Source: Myrica gale
Taxonomy: Eukaryota; Streptophyta; Magnoliopsida; Fagales; Myricaceae
Direction: 5' to 3'
Length of the DNA: 64,000 bases
NCBI GenBank assembly: GCA_963930655.1
Contig: OZ005617.1
Coordinates: 2,668,501 to 2,732,500 of the forward strand
Shown here piece by piece: positions 47,541 to 60,106 of this stretch. Below the pieces are notes generated by a model. That model was not told where the DNA came from, did no database searches, and saw only the letters and a program-made list of their open reading frames with translations. The stretch's first letter is position 1. Every line of letters begins with the position of its first letter. A program made the translations under genes and the position numbers.

Positions 47541-47852
47541 TAGGGTGATGTTCGTTTTGAGAAAAAATGTAGGATTTTAGAGAAGTTGTGAATTTTTATG
47601 TTGAATAATGTTTTATTGGTGTTTGTGTAAAGTGGAGAGAGAAATGATTTGATGTAATTGTTTAATAAAAAAGCATTGGAGTTATGTGAAAAAGTATAAA
47701 GAGAGAAAATTTATGTTGAATAAAAAATTAAAAAGTTGTTGGAGATTGTGTAAAATGTATTGGTTTTTGTGTTTGAATTCTGAATATGTTCGGTGGTAGA
47801 ATTGTGAATATACTTAGAATCCTGAAAAAATGGTGAAAACGAACATACCCTA
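47541..47852. mobile_element. MITE with TAGGGTATGTTCGTTTT ends
   Basis: TAGGGTGATGTTCGTTTTGA at the left and AAAACGAACATACCCTA at the right form inverted repeats of about 17 bp with one extra base at the left. Internal blocks (GAAATGATTTGATGTAATTG, GAGAAGTTGTGAAT) are shared with 14590-14760. Confidence 0.72.
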
Positions 47853-49468
47853 GCTTTATGTGAGTAAACGGTAAACCTGATTCACGTGTCTACCTAAATA
47901 TTGATACAGCAAGTCAATTGTAAGACCACATTAAAATCAAACGGCATCTAATCATCCACGCGTCCATTACTAAAACAATATAACTACAATATATTAATAT
48001 TCCTAAATACAAAGAGGAAGAACCTAAGCCACGGCTCCAACAGGGGTTTGGCTTAAACTTAAAGTTGGCTGGCTTGAAGCCTTGGCATACGATCTGACGC
48101 GCGCCAGTTCATGGTCAATTCTTTATAGATAAGATCATGTGTTTTATGGACCACCGAACCATCGTGATCGGAACCCATATATGCAGTTAATAAATTAGCT
48201 ATTGGATTGAGACTGCTGGTTGCACCTAATTAAACCTTCAAGCATCATTATTATGAGTAAGTGCTTTGTAAGACCCTCTACAGTTTTGAATTAATTATAG
48301 CGGATTTTCCAGTACTTAAAATATACCATAAAAAAAATAATAAAAAAATCTTGGTTCCTCATAAAATCTCAACCCTCCACATGCAAGATTCGTTGAAATA
48401 TACCATACACGAAGATGGTTTTAGTGCTAAGAACACTCGATTTCTTTGAAAGAGAATTTTTTTTTGTCTCCCTTTCCTTAAAATAAGCTTATGGTAACAT
48501 TTTAAAACCAATCAATCACTATATACATTAATTAGCTTCTTTATTTTGTTTTCTTTTGTTGTCTTCTGATCCTTACAACCCTGATCTCGATAATGAAGGA
48601 AAGACTTGTCAATATTGGCATTACTCATGCAATTGTCACATTTCAAAAATCTTTATTTCTATCAGATATATGCCATCTATCACTTATATATAGATTTATT
48701 TATTTATTTTCACTTATCGTACTGCCGTAGAGAAAAATAACAAAATTTAATAACAATTTTTAACTTAATTTCTCCAATTCGCAGGCATGACTTATAAACT
48801 TACAGTGAGAGAAGATTTCATAATTCTAGCAAGCAATATCATACTAATTAAATTACCAATAACCATGCATAAACTTAATTAATTAGCAATCTCCATTTGA
48901 ACGAGGAAATTAATTAACTTTTTATTATTATGTAGAAAGGTTTCCTAAACGAGAATCTAAAAATACTTAAAACCATGTAAAGACTGACATCCCCTACTCG
49001 TTATGGTAAGCGCTTGGCCAAAATCTAATTAAGGGGTTGCGTGTGGAGAATTATTCAGACGTCAGAGTCACCCCCGGCCCATATCATTCGTTTTGAGCCT
49101 GACTCACCAACATATATATAGTTATAGTTGGTAGATTGACTAAGTACGCATACCTAATACATATTATAATTAAGTTCTGCATGTAATGTATGAGGTGTGC
49201 ATTAATTATATAGTAGCTTCAACTAGTTAGTTCTATTGTGATGATCTGGACGGTCGTCGTTTATATAATACGTTATACGTGCGCGGTGCATGGCCGGTGA
49301 CTGGTGTATTTTTATAAGGTTAATAATGGACATCATATCTACATGATATCTATGCGTCTGTGGACAAGGAATAGTCCTTACTATTCTGGGGCACCTATGA
49401 ACTATATTTTTATTATATTATCTGTGAGAGGTACGGCCTATAATATTACACACGCACACGATGCTATA

Positions 49469-49772
49469 TAGGGGTGGGCACTGACCCGTTTCCGACCCGA
49501 TTGGGGCGGGTTTAGGCGGGTTCGGATTTATATGTGAAAAAATTCGAATTTGCAGGTTCGGGTATAGTAACAAACAAGACCTATTACCCGAACCCGAGAC
49601 CTAATGCCCTCAACTAAGGCCGGGGTGGTAAAAAACCCGTGACACGACGATCCGGACCGACCCGTTTTCGACCCGATCGGATCGGATTCGGGTTTGAGTT
49701 TATATATGAAAAAACCGAATTTTCGGATTCGGGTTAAAAATTTCGAACCCAAACCCGGTTTGCCCAGCCCTA
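49469..49772. mobile_element. Non-autonomous hAT element with GACCCG/CGGGTT subterminal repeats
   Basis: The 8-bp TSD ATGCTATA is present at 49461-49468 and 49773-49780. The ends TAGGGGTGGGCA and TGCCCAGCCCTA are inverted repeats with one mismatch. Both halves carry many CGGGTT/AACCCG/GACCCG units. 304 bp, no coding capacity. Confidence 0.9.
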
Positions 49773-49892
49773 ATGCTATATTATGTTAATATTTATAATA
49801 ATTCGGTTTGCATGCATCATGAGGTAATATAAAATATCAAATTATTGGGTAGCGTGCGTGTATATATATACCTATACTATACGTACTGCTTC

Positions 49893-49915
49893 ATATATAT
49901 ATATATATATATATA
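49893..49915. repeat. AT microsatellite
   Basis: An uninterrupted AT dinucleotide run of about 23 bp, likely polymorphic. Confidence 0.85.
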
Positions 49916-51401
49916 GTAGAGGAATCGTACGTAGAGAACATTGAAACCATCCCTCTCCACATAACATGCTGGGCAGATTGAGTCACATCCTGTCATATCG
50001 TTCTTCTGAAGCCAATGGAGACCAGAAGACGTTACTTATTAAATCATAGTTTGTGCTAACTGGTCGTGTTCTTGCCGGAAGAGAAAAAAAAAAGAAAAGA
50101 AAAGAAAAGAAATTACTGTTATTTCCTTAATTGATCAGGGGCTTCTTAAATCCAAGATACAACTTATAAATACTTAAAAATTATAGAAAAGTTTACCCAT
50201 ATATAATTAGGTCTCAATTAGGCAATTAATTACTTGTTCCTCGAATTCTAGGAGTACTCCCTTGGCCCTAATTAAGCATAAGCTACCCGATTAAGCTTGT
50301 TCCCAATTGCAATGTGTCTTAGTTGACTTGCTGATGCAGACAAGTTTAATGTATTTTGTAATTTCCGTTGGCGTTTAGAGGGTCTACGCTTGTTGATAGC
50401 CTCGAAAGAATATTATACGCATTTAAACAGGGGATCACGTACCATACAATATGGTTTAGTTGAATTCACATCGGTGGATTTGCCCCAAATCCAAATCTCC
50501 GTCTTCAAATTTGGGCCAAAAGAGGAGGATTTTGATTTTGAGTTAGATTTGGAGGCCTCGTCCTAAACTACAGGCTTGTAGCTTCTAAAGCTACCCAATA
50601 GAGGTTGGACCAAAAATCCAGACCACAGCGGACGGGGCAGAGCCCTGGCCCCTTGTGAAGTCCAACCAGCAGTGCCACAAGTCCCAGCTGGTGCATCTGT
50701 AGGGCCAAAAGTTTTGACCCGAGGCCCATGTCGGGTCAGCATGCTTATTTGCGTACTTTTTAGCCAACAAGGCGATTTACAATTGCTTTTCGCCACGTGG
50801 CAAACTATGAAGTCGCCGCGTGCTTTCCGAGATCACGTTTCCGTTACTTTTCGAGTCGAGTGCGTACGTATCCAGTGCGGATGAGACCACAAAATCGCAG
50901 CAGTAAATGTAATAACCCAGGTGTCCGATCTAATTTAAATATACCTCTATTAATCTTAAAGATCAAAAAATTAACGACTTAAATAAGCTTTCAATGTGCC
51001 CTCGAAGAGATTCGAATTAGTGACTATTGGGAAGCAAACCCAAAGCCGGAGAAAAGTAAGCTTTCTATTTTTAATAAATTCTTTTTTTTTTTAAATGATA
51101 TATCTTCCATAATTTACCACGAGCCAACAAAATGGATTTCAAACGAATAAGTAAAAATAACTTTTTTTAAAGACTTTTAGAGTCTCTCGTTCTGCCAATG
51201 ATAATTCACCTTAATAAAATCATGTGTCCCAAAATTTTGTCATTTTTTTTCGTCTGAACCTGACATTTGGGCAACATCGCAAATAACGCCGATCTCTCCA
51301 ACCTGGTATGGATCCGAAGGTGGTATTTTAGTGTAAACATTTTCGATATGATTATAATTTTTTTTCATCTTATCAAAATTATGATTTTTATTATAATATT
51401 T

Positions 51402-51634
51402 AGGGATAAATATAAAATCAATCTATGTAATATAAGTGAACATCAAATTAGTCCTCGTGATAAGAAAAATATAAAATTAGTCTCTATAATTCCATTTTTG
51501 TTTGTTGTTGATCCTCTATCATAGTTTGATTTTATCATTTTCTAAAATTACAGGGACTAATTTTATACTTTTGTTATAAGGTGGACTAATTCGATTTATG
51601 CGCATATCACATGAATGATTTTATATTTATCCCT
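51402..51634. mobile_element. Inverted-repeat element with AGGGATAAATATAAAATCA ends
   Basis: AGGGATAAATATAAAATCAA at the left and TGATTTTATATTTATCCCT at the right form an almost perfect inverted repeat of about 19 bp, and complementarity continues inwards. AATATTT occurs on both sides as a possible TSD. Related in style to 39815-40048. Confidence 0.7.
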
Positions 51635-52059
51635 AATATTTATTTAAATATTTATTATACTTTTTATTAATTTTTATAAAATATTTATATTTATATTTTA
51701 TTGTTCAAATTTTAAGATATAAGGGTTGATAAAAAAAAGGAGTAAAAAGTGAACATAATTAAAGAAAGAATAGTAAAAAAATGAGCTGACTGTAGAGATT
51801 ATTTTGTAATTTAATTAATAAACTAATGCCAAAATTTTGACATCGTCCTTTGTCGACGCGCTCGCCCGAACACGGTTGAAGCCCCTCGGTCCCTTCCCCC
51901 TGTTTTTCTGTTTTCAAACAAGCAACCTCTGTGCGTTTTAGGCGCAAAGACCAACAGATATCTAAACATCTCTCCGAGTTAACGAATCGACCTGGAAAAG
52001 ACGAAGCAAAACCAGGAATTCCATTTCTCTTAACCAAGTATTAACTGCTGCTAAGAAAG

Positions 52060-52258
52060 TCTGCAACTTCGCACTTCTTTCTCTTGGTCCCACCTATTTT
52101 CTTAAGCCAACGCGTTTCTCACCAAAAAGAGAAAAAGGAAATCGGACATATAAATGTGATTGCAAGACGTAATCGGAGATTCGCTTGCAATTGGAAACAC
52201 CATTCTATCGCTTTTGAATCTTTCCCTTTATCTTCCTTTTTGAGTATATCTCATACAG
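52060..52258 (+). promoter_or_regulatory. Probable non-coding 5' UTR exon of DGK5
   Basis: A pyrimidine-rich leader ends at CTCATACAG followed by GTAAAG. An acceptor TTAATTTGCAG at 53077-53087 precedes the start codon by 12 bases. Together they suggest a 5' UTR intron at about 52259-53087. The left limit of the exon is not determined. Confidence 0.45.
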
Positions 52259-52760
52259 GTAAAGCATCTTCCTCATTCAGCTTGTAGTCCCTGCTATGAC
52301 TTCGTTTACTGCCTATGTGAATAACTAACAAAAATACTGTTTGGTCGCCGGGAAAGCCAAACATATTGAACCCAAAAGAGTCTCTGGAAAATCTATTTTC
52401 CCTATTATGAGTGTTCTGGTTTGAAGTTTTTGTTGCGGTTTGATCTCAATTCATCCTCGACCGAGCGGGGCCTCGAAGGGAATTGGAATTCCCGAATAGG
52501 ACTTCGTTCCTTTAGGGCTTAGGGGATCGCTTGCGTTAATTGTCATTGAATTATCTGAGTCGAATATACTCCGTAAGCTCACGACACATATCTTGTCATG
52601 ATGGTGGTTTGAATATCCCACATAGGAACATGCGTCGTGAGTTATGTAGCTTTATGTTTAATGTTAATCATCCCTGTCATACATTGTCTTATGTCTTCTA
52701 ATTTTTCTTCTTATCTTCCTCCAGTGAAAAATGAAATTAATTAAGAATTTAAAAAAACAC

Positions 52761-52932
52761 TTAAGCTCCGTTTGCGGTGTAAAATTTTAACACAATAAAA
52801 TATTATCATATAATCTCTCTCTCCCCCATCAAATCATTACTTTTCACTACAAAAAATATAAAAAATTATATCTCTCTTCACTTTTTCACTAAATCCAATA
52901 CCTAAAATTTTACAAAACAAACCCACCCTTAA
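52761..52932. mobile_element. MITE-like element (TAAAATTTTA family) in the DGK5 leader intron
   Basis: TTAAGCTCCGTTTGCGGTGT at the left; the right end in reverse complement reads TTAAGGGTGGGTTTGTTTTG. The interior (AATCTCTCTCTCCC, CAAATCATTACTTTTCACTA, TTCACTAAATCCAATACC) matches 13203-13409. Confidence 0.65.
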
Positions 52933-53099
52933 CATATAAGATTTGGGGTCAAAAGGAACTTGTGTATGATTATGATTATGTAGCGTTTTTGTTTCCCTAT
53001 TTTCGAGGTAGGCAGTTAGTTACCCCTTGAAGTAATTTGATTGAGGGGTATACTTATTGTTTGTCCTGGTAGTTGATTAATTTGCAGCTGGAATTTGTA

Positions 53100-56000
53100 A
53101 TGGGTGATACCATATCTGATGGTGCTTTGAAGGACTTCTTCATTCCAAATTACATACTTGTACCTGGGTCAGAGGTCAGAAATGCTTGCCACATACCTAT
53201 TTGCCCTGTGATAGTCTTCATAAATTCCAAAAGTGGGGGCCAGTTGGGAGGAGAACTTCTTACTACATATCGTACTCTTCTCAATAAAAACCAGGTCATT
53301 CTATTAGTTCCCCACAAGTGAGATTCTTGCTGATAGATATATAAACAATGGGATTTGCAGCTATGGTTAGAAAATCTCTTGTTCCTAATGGCATTGAAAT
53401 TTCGTGTCCGATTTTTCAGGTATTTGATTTGGGAGAAATGGCTCCTGATAAGGTACTACACCAGCTCTATGCCACTTTAGAAACTCTTAAGTATTGTGGA
53501 GATGTTTTGGCGGCTGAAATCCAGAAGAGATTGAGAATAATTGTGAGTTAACTCCATGTGTGTTATTTTCTTCCCAATTCCCATACATAAACTTCAAGGT
53601 CAGCACAAGCTTAACCTTGATATCTGTCTCTGTTATTTCTATCGATGTTTTCATCGTTAGGTTGCTGGTGGAGATGGGACAGCCAACTGGCTCCTTGGAG
53701 TTATATGTGATCTCAAACTACCACAGCCACCTCCAATTGCGACAGTGCCATTGGGAACTGGAAACAACCTGCCATTTTCTTTTGGATGGGTAAGATGGGC
53801 TGTCTACAGTTCTTTATAAAGGAAATGGTTGCAATGGTGGTTTTAGTGGTTTCATGTGCTCATGTCATTCTGTTTCTTCCCTGATTTAGTGACCCTTTTA
53901 GAGGTCAGGAATGGTTATTAATGGCGTTAATATTTCTTGCCTGTTACTAGTATCTGCAATTGTAGCACCAATTGATAATTGTTGCAAAAGAAACCACAGC
54001 ATTTTGTTTTAGTACTTTTTAAGTGGAACCTTTAATGTGCAAGCCACCTGGTGATTATTTACTCATACTTGGTAATGATACTATACTACATTTTCTTCAT
54101 GATAAATACACATTTAGAACTCTAGAGATGCTTAGTTTTTTCTCGCTCATTTTGGGTTAAGATCTAGCATAGATTTGTATTGGTTATTCATATCTCGGGA
54201 AATAATGCATAATATGTGGGCAGCTTTCAAAGTTTGTTGAACTCAGTAGTTTGCAAAACATGTATGTAATTGACAGGGGAAGAAAAATCCGGGCACAGAC
54301 CAGCAGTCTGTGGAATCATTCCTGAATCAAGTAAAGACAGCAAAGGAAATGAAAATTGATAGGTATTATATCCATTGCTCTTCGGTCAGTTTGACTTCTA
54401 AACTCTTTTAGTTGACAGATCTATTCCTTGTAAAATTTCAGCTGGCATATTATCATGAGGTTGAGAGCTCCAAAAGAAGGGTCTTGTGACCCTATTGCAC
54501 CTCTTGATCTGCCACATTCTTTGCATGCATTTCATCGTGTCTCCCAAAAAGATAAACTGAATATGGTGAGTTTTCTTATCACTCCTCTCCTATCTATATA
54601 CTACAAGCATTTTTTTACCTTAGTTTCTTAATAATTAATCTATATGTGCTTGGTGTATACCGAGAAGCTATGAAAACACTTGCCCAAAAGAAGAAGCTAT
54701 GGAGGTATATGCAGAGCACTATCTATGGCATCTGATCTGGTTTGGAGTGTGTGTCTGGAAAATGTTTTAAGTGTCCTTTATGGTGAATGACAAATAAAAA
54801 AAGCACAAAAATATTGGAGAAGGAGAAGCTGGCCTTCATACTGGAAGCAACATTAGAATTGGAAAATATAACAATGATGATGCAGAAAGGAGCTTAAAGG
54901 TTATAAAACTGGCTTATAGAAGTCTCCAGCTTAGTTACTGTCTCTTCGTGAGGCAGGTCAACTCTGCATTCATTCTTCTGGTCTCCATTACGGTTATGTC
55001 GCTTCTTGCCTTGATGAAGCACATATTGATTCTTAGGTAAATCACATAGACTCACCCTGAGGTTTCTGAAACTAACACTGGCCTCTCTTGTGTTAAAATG
55101 ATGTCATTCTGACCTCTTTTAAGTTTTGTAATATCTAAAGCTCACTTGCGTTTCTTTAAACCTTTTGGCGAGGCTTTATTTGGCCATTGAAATCTAATTG
55201 GCCGAACGGAGAGAGTGTTATCTGCAATTGTTATTACTGATAACTGTGATTAATAACCTCATCTTCCTAGCTACTATTTCCCTTGAACTGTATGTTTCTG
55301 AGAGAGTTTTCAGTTTTCACAATTAACTGCAGATGTTATTTTCTAATAAATCCTTTAGAAGGATGGCAGTGAGTGTCCAGACAAAAAGAGTAAAAAGAGA
55401 GAGAGAGAGGTTCCATAATTTAGCTTTGATTATCTTGTCCCAATGGTGCATATAGTGGTTGAAGACAGAAGTTGGTCTGAGAACAACATTCTGTGCAAAA
55501 TTAATACATACAATTTACGGCATAGACATTTCTTTTGAACAAGAAAAGTCCTATTCAGACCTAATTTTCTGACATTCAATTCTGAATGGCCTTCGACTAT
55601 TTAGTACATAGTCTAAGCCAGATGGTTTGTTTGAGTTTCAGCTGTGCTACAGCTACATGCATCTTATCAATCTACATTGAAATCGATAGGACAAGTAGGT
55701 GGCTTGGTAAACCCAAACCTGTGGACCAGATCTTACTCTGAAATTGGATTGCCAAGTGGGTGTGTTAATTGCTTACTACACATATCATCCATTTTGGATC
55801 ATTGTAATCCCAGCATCCCAGAGTCTCAAAATCTGACCTTCTGAAAGCTAATCAACATGGAATTAATTAACTCTCAAAACAAAATGCTAGTGTTCCCATG
55901 TGTAAGATAGTAACAGCCCATTCCAGCATAGACACCATAGTGTACGTTCCAAATCAGATATCTTGTCGCATAATGTATACAACTCAAACTAACAACAGTC

Positions 56001-59000
56001 AATTGTCAATCTGCAAACTCAAACTCGTTTCATCTTTCTTTACTCTTCCATGATTTCCCTTTTGTTCTATATGTTGATTTATTTGGGTGTGGCATTGACT
56101 TGCATGGTTAATGGCGAATTATCTGTTTACCATTCTCAGGAGGGTTACCATACATTTCGTGGGGGATTCTGGAACTACTTCAGTATGGGTAAGGAATTTG
56201 AGAATGTAGATTTGGGTTTGTCATTGTCTTTCATATTGTTGTGGTGTCAAAGGACCTTTACCATTGACATAAAGGACAATTAAGCAAGACACTGAAATAA
56301 TGAAATTAATGACTAATTAAGCAAAGTTTCACCTAACATACGGTGTCATGCACAGTTTAAAATGCATTTTTTGGAGTCTCTGATATTAGTATGGTTCATA
56401 GAGTAGAGCCTGAGGGAGTATTGTAAAATAAGGTATATCAAGTAGTTGTTTCGAATACTGGAAGCTTATTGTTATAATCAATTTCTAGCAGTGGCTGAGC
56501 TAGAAATTAATCTTTGGGGGTGTCGCATAACATAACAATTACTTAATACACTTTCTTGTAATATTATATATCAATACCGAAAAAAGCTGTAAATATAATC
56601 CAAAATTAAAATGGTGAATTTTTTTTTACTTGGAGATACGCAACATATATCCATCAGAGTTACAAATAATGCGTGCATTACAAACACTTATTTTCTCTCT
56701 TCAATTCAAATATTATTATATTTAATGTCTCCCTTTAAATTTGTGAAATATAATATAGGTGAAAACAAACGAAAGACTCGAGGGACTCAAAGACATATTG
56801 TGAATTTTAGATCAGATAACTTTTTGCCTTAAATTTTTTTCCCCCCCGGAGGGAGAGGGGGGGGGGGGTTACTAGCAATTGCTTCAGAACGACAAAAAAT
56901 GGAGAAAATTTATGATTTTCAGGTTATTGTGTATCATACACAACCAAGGGAGATAGAAGCACTTGCTGTTTGTGAATTTAGTTTTATTCGATGATACTTG
57001 GGATGTAAACAACTAATAGGGATAAATTGCAAATTGGATTTGATGTTTTGATACTTACTCACCAATATGTATATTTTTTTGGCTCAGGAATGGATGCTCA
57101 AGTGTCATATGCTTTTCATTCAGAGAGGAAGTTACACCCAGAAAAATTTAAAAATCAGTTAGTTAATCAGGTATACTTTTTCAGTATGCTGTTAGTAAAT
57201 TGCTTGTAATTGGACTGCATATTGCATCATGAAGCAGTTAAAAAGGCCAGAATAAAGGAAACCAGTTACGCATGCTGTACTTCTCCTGTTTTCCAATATT
57301 TATCACATACGCAAAACTTTGGTTTCTTAGATAATCGTTGTTGACTTTCCTGTACTCCCTTTGTTGTAGTACGCTACATCCTCTTTTAGATCTTGTAGTA
57401 CTTTAACTACTCCTTTTTTGCCTGATCTCTTTTTGAAAGAGCCTCTTACAATTGCCCTTCCTTTTTTTTATTGTTTTTTTGTTTCAAATTTTGGATTGGC
57501 CAGAGCAATTATTTAAAACTTGGATGCACTCAAGGATGGTTTTGTGCTTCTCTATTTCATCCTTCTTCACGGTGAGTTTTCTACTAGGTCATTGAAAATT
57601 TTGCCTATGAATAAAGTGAAATTAGCTTTATTGCGTGACATTCGTAAGAACAAAGGCTTTACCTTTTATGAAGATATTTAATTTGGAACCCCATATTATA
57701 AGTTTATGGCTCGTTTCTTGTGAAAGTGTGTCCATTGTTCACATTCTTCCTTGTTTTTTCATCCTATTTCAATTTGACATATTCCAATTGGATCTTGAGG
57801 GTAACTTTTTCGGTGCAGTCAATATAAGACATGCTATCAAATGAGTGTACCCTTTGTTTGTACTCATGTCCCTTTCAACAACCTTCCCATCCCCACCTGC
57901 CCTCTCTCTTCTTTTCTTCTTCTGTCACAAGTCCTGGTTCTATTGAATAAGGGGTCGACAGACTTTCTTTGCCTTCATTTCCATAACTTTGAGCTTATTT
58001 TTAAGGAGAAAAATCTATTGCTCCCTCAAACTAAGGGGCCATTTTAGGGTGTAAACAACTTAGTTCTTCATATTAAGCCATCAAACTACTAAAGTTCATT
58101 AATATTCATTGTTTGATAAGATTTGACTATCAACATCACCCGAGGTGACCCATTTTCAGCGTATTTCAACTGTCGGATCTCAGTAGAAGGCTCACATTAA
58201 TGAATTTTGATAGTTCAAGGGATCAATGTGATGGACTTAGTAGTTTGGACCCCAAAATGTTGTTTCTCATATTTTTAAAGAAACAAAGTATTTTTCTTAG
58301 TTATATCAGATGGATTTATGATCAGACGGTTTTGGAATATGCACTACACATTCAAGTTGTGATCCCACGGTCTTACCTGACAGACACCTACAACTGTAGT
58401 ATAGATATGAAACAATATGGAATGCATTCAAGTTTAGTTTTTTTCTTTCTTTCTTTCTCTTTCTTGGTTAACTATCTGGATACCTTACTGCTTGGTCTCC
58501 CTATATGTTTGTGTTTGGTAGTGAATTTTTTTTTCTCATAGGAACATAGCACAGCTGACGAAGGTTAGAATCATGAAAAGACAAGGAGAATGGGAGGATC
58601 TGCATGTGCCTCGCAGGTGATTCATCAATTTTCTATTTCACTCTTTTTTTTATCCCATATGCAGGTTTCGTTCTGGTGACTGTTAACCTTTGAAGTAATT
58701 ACACCTTGTAGTGTAATTTCAGAGAATTTGTGCACCGAGTGGGGGCTCAGCACACTTGTGTCCTTTCCATGATCCCAATAAACCCGTGATGCAGTATTTG
58801 ATTTCTCATTTCTAGTGCACTCTCTGTCATATGCAGCATCAGGTCTATTGTTTGCCTCAACTTGCCCAGTTTTTCTGGAGGACTTAATCCTTGGGGAACA
58901 CCAAATAGGAAGAAATTGCGTGATGTTAGTTCTGATCTATACATACGTTCATCTGTTTTTGAGAATCTCACCAACAGATTTTAACTGCTATTTCTGTATG

Positions 59001-59569
59001 CACTTGTAGAGGGACCTTACTCCTCCATACGTCGATGACGGCCTACTTGAGATTGTTGGTTTTAGAAATGCTTGGCATGGGCTTGTTTTGCTTGCTCCAA
59101 ACGGACATGGGACTCGTCTTGCGCAGGTAGGAGATGTATTAATTAAATAATTAACGTGATATTGCTTCTACTCTTTATTCTAAACGCATATTAGATTGCT
59201 ATTAAGTCCCTCTTAGCTTCTAGGCTTCATTCTTCTGTCATGTAGGCAAATAGAATCCGTTTCGAGTTCCAAAAGGGTTCCGCTGACCACACATTCATGA
59301 GGATTGATGGAGAGCCATGGAAACAACCCCTTCCAGCTGATGATGATACTGTTATGGTAGAAATTTCTCACTTTGGGCAAGTGAGCATGCTTGCCACACC
59401 ACATTGCCGGTCTAAAAGTATATATGACCCTTCTTCACCAGTCAGTCATAATGACGAAGAAGAGGAAAGTTTTGAAGAATCAATGGATGATTGGGAAGAG
59501 CGGAAGAAGTTTGGTGCAGCCAACACTTTTAAATTTCCAGATGAGTTGGATATAGCTCATCTTAGTTAA
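53100..59569 (+). CDS. DGK5: Diacylglycerol kinase, DGK5 type
   Basis: Twelve coding exons: 53100-53294, 53420-53542, 53661-53789, 54277-54362, 54442-54565, 56140-56188, 57088-57170, 57504-57571, 58542-58616, 58837-58924, 59010-59126, 59246-59569. They encode 486 residues, typical for plant cluster II/III DGKs that lack C1 domains. The enzyme phosphorylates diacylglycerol to phosphatidic acid, a lipid messenger in cold, wound and immune signalling. Motifs: [19 protein letters not shown] at the start of the catalytic domain; ATP-binding [15 protein letters not shown] (GGDGT at 109-113); [18 protein letters not shown]; then the accessory domain with [55 protein letters not shown] and [20 protein letters not shown]. 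The acidic tail ends DELDIAHLS. The first coding intron uses a weak donor (GTCATT). Introns 5, 6 and 8 are long and carry repeats. An alternative calmodulin-binding last exon, known in tomato DGKs, was not seen. Confidence 0.94.
56488..56870. mobile_element. Decayed hAT-like element in DGK5 intron 6
   Basis: The left end CAGTGGCTGAGCTAGAAAT, followed by TTTGGGGGTGTCG, resembles widespread dicot hAT termini (CAGTGGCGGAGC type). Towards the right a TTTTTTCCCCCCCGGAGGG segment and a long G run appear, then CTAGCAATTG, echoing the CTAGCA before the left end. No complete right terminal repeat is seen. Confidence 0.38.
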
Positions 59570-60106
59570 GTATCTAACATCTGATTCATTCTTCTTTTGC
59601 ATCTAATCTGCCTTTCTTCAATTTTTTAATTTTTGTCAAAAGTTAATTGCAGTAGCTTTGGTTTCATGATGTCTAGAACGAAGTACTACTGATATGCTAT
59701 TGGCAGTGAACATTCATGTAAAAATCATACAAATTAGCAACAAATTAGTCCTTCCGTTAAACAGATGACGGAAAATGGACAAAGAGACTAATTTGTTATA
59801 AGTTAGTCACTCCAGGGACAATTTTGTCGAAATTAAAATCATAAAAGACTACCTGTCATAAGTCGAAATTAAAAGACAACAAACTGGAGAGAAATGGTCG
59901 CACTTTATTCACATTAGCTTGGCTTTTGGTTTGTAGCCGGCCAAGTTTTAATTGTTACCACATTATTATTCTGCCGCACGTGAGGATGTACAATTAGAAC
60001 ATGATACAACGATGTCCTACTTTTACTTGGATAATGATAATTTATCAAATGAAAATAGAAAAATTCTTTTTTTTTCCAAAGGAAATAGACTAATTTGAGC
60101 CACATC
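59570..60106. other. 3' flank of DGK5
   Basis: It contains the DGK5 3' UTR and, at about 59740-59840, an AACAAATTAGTCCTTCCGTTA/GACTAATTTGTTATAAG inverted pair, resembling a small MITE. No reading frame of note. Confidence 0.45.

Larger units (their letters stand above)
44615..53099. other. 8.5-kb intergenic region between MYB and DGK5
   Basis: No conserved gene was recognised. It contains elements listed separately (47259-47455, 47541-47852, 49469-49772, 51402-51634, 52761-52932) and AT microsatellites. Short reading frames near 45235-45510 and 45745-45960 have no recognisable domain and are interrupted. The right end holds the DGK5 promoter and 5' UTR exon. Confidence 0.55.

Noticed and set aside
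59570..60106. Alternative calmodulin-binding last exon of DGK5, as known in tomato
   Set aside because: No basic amphipathic frame behind a good acceptor was found downstream of the stop.
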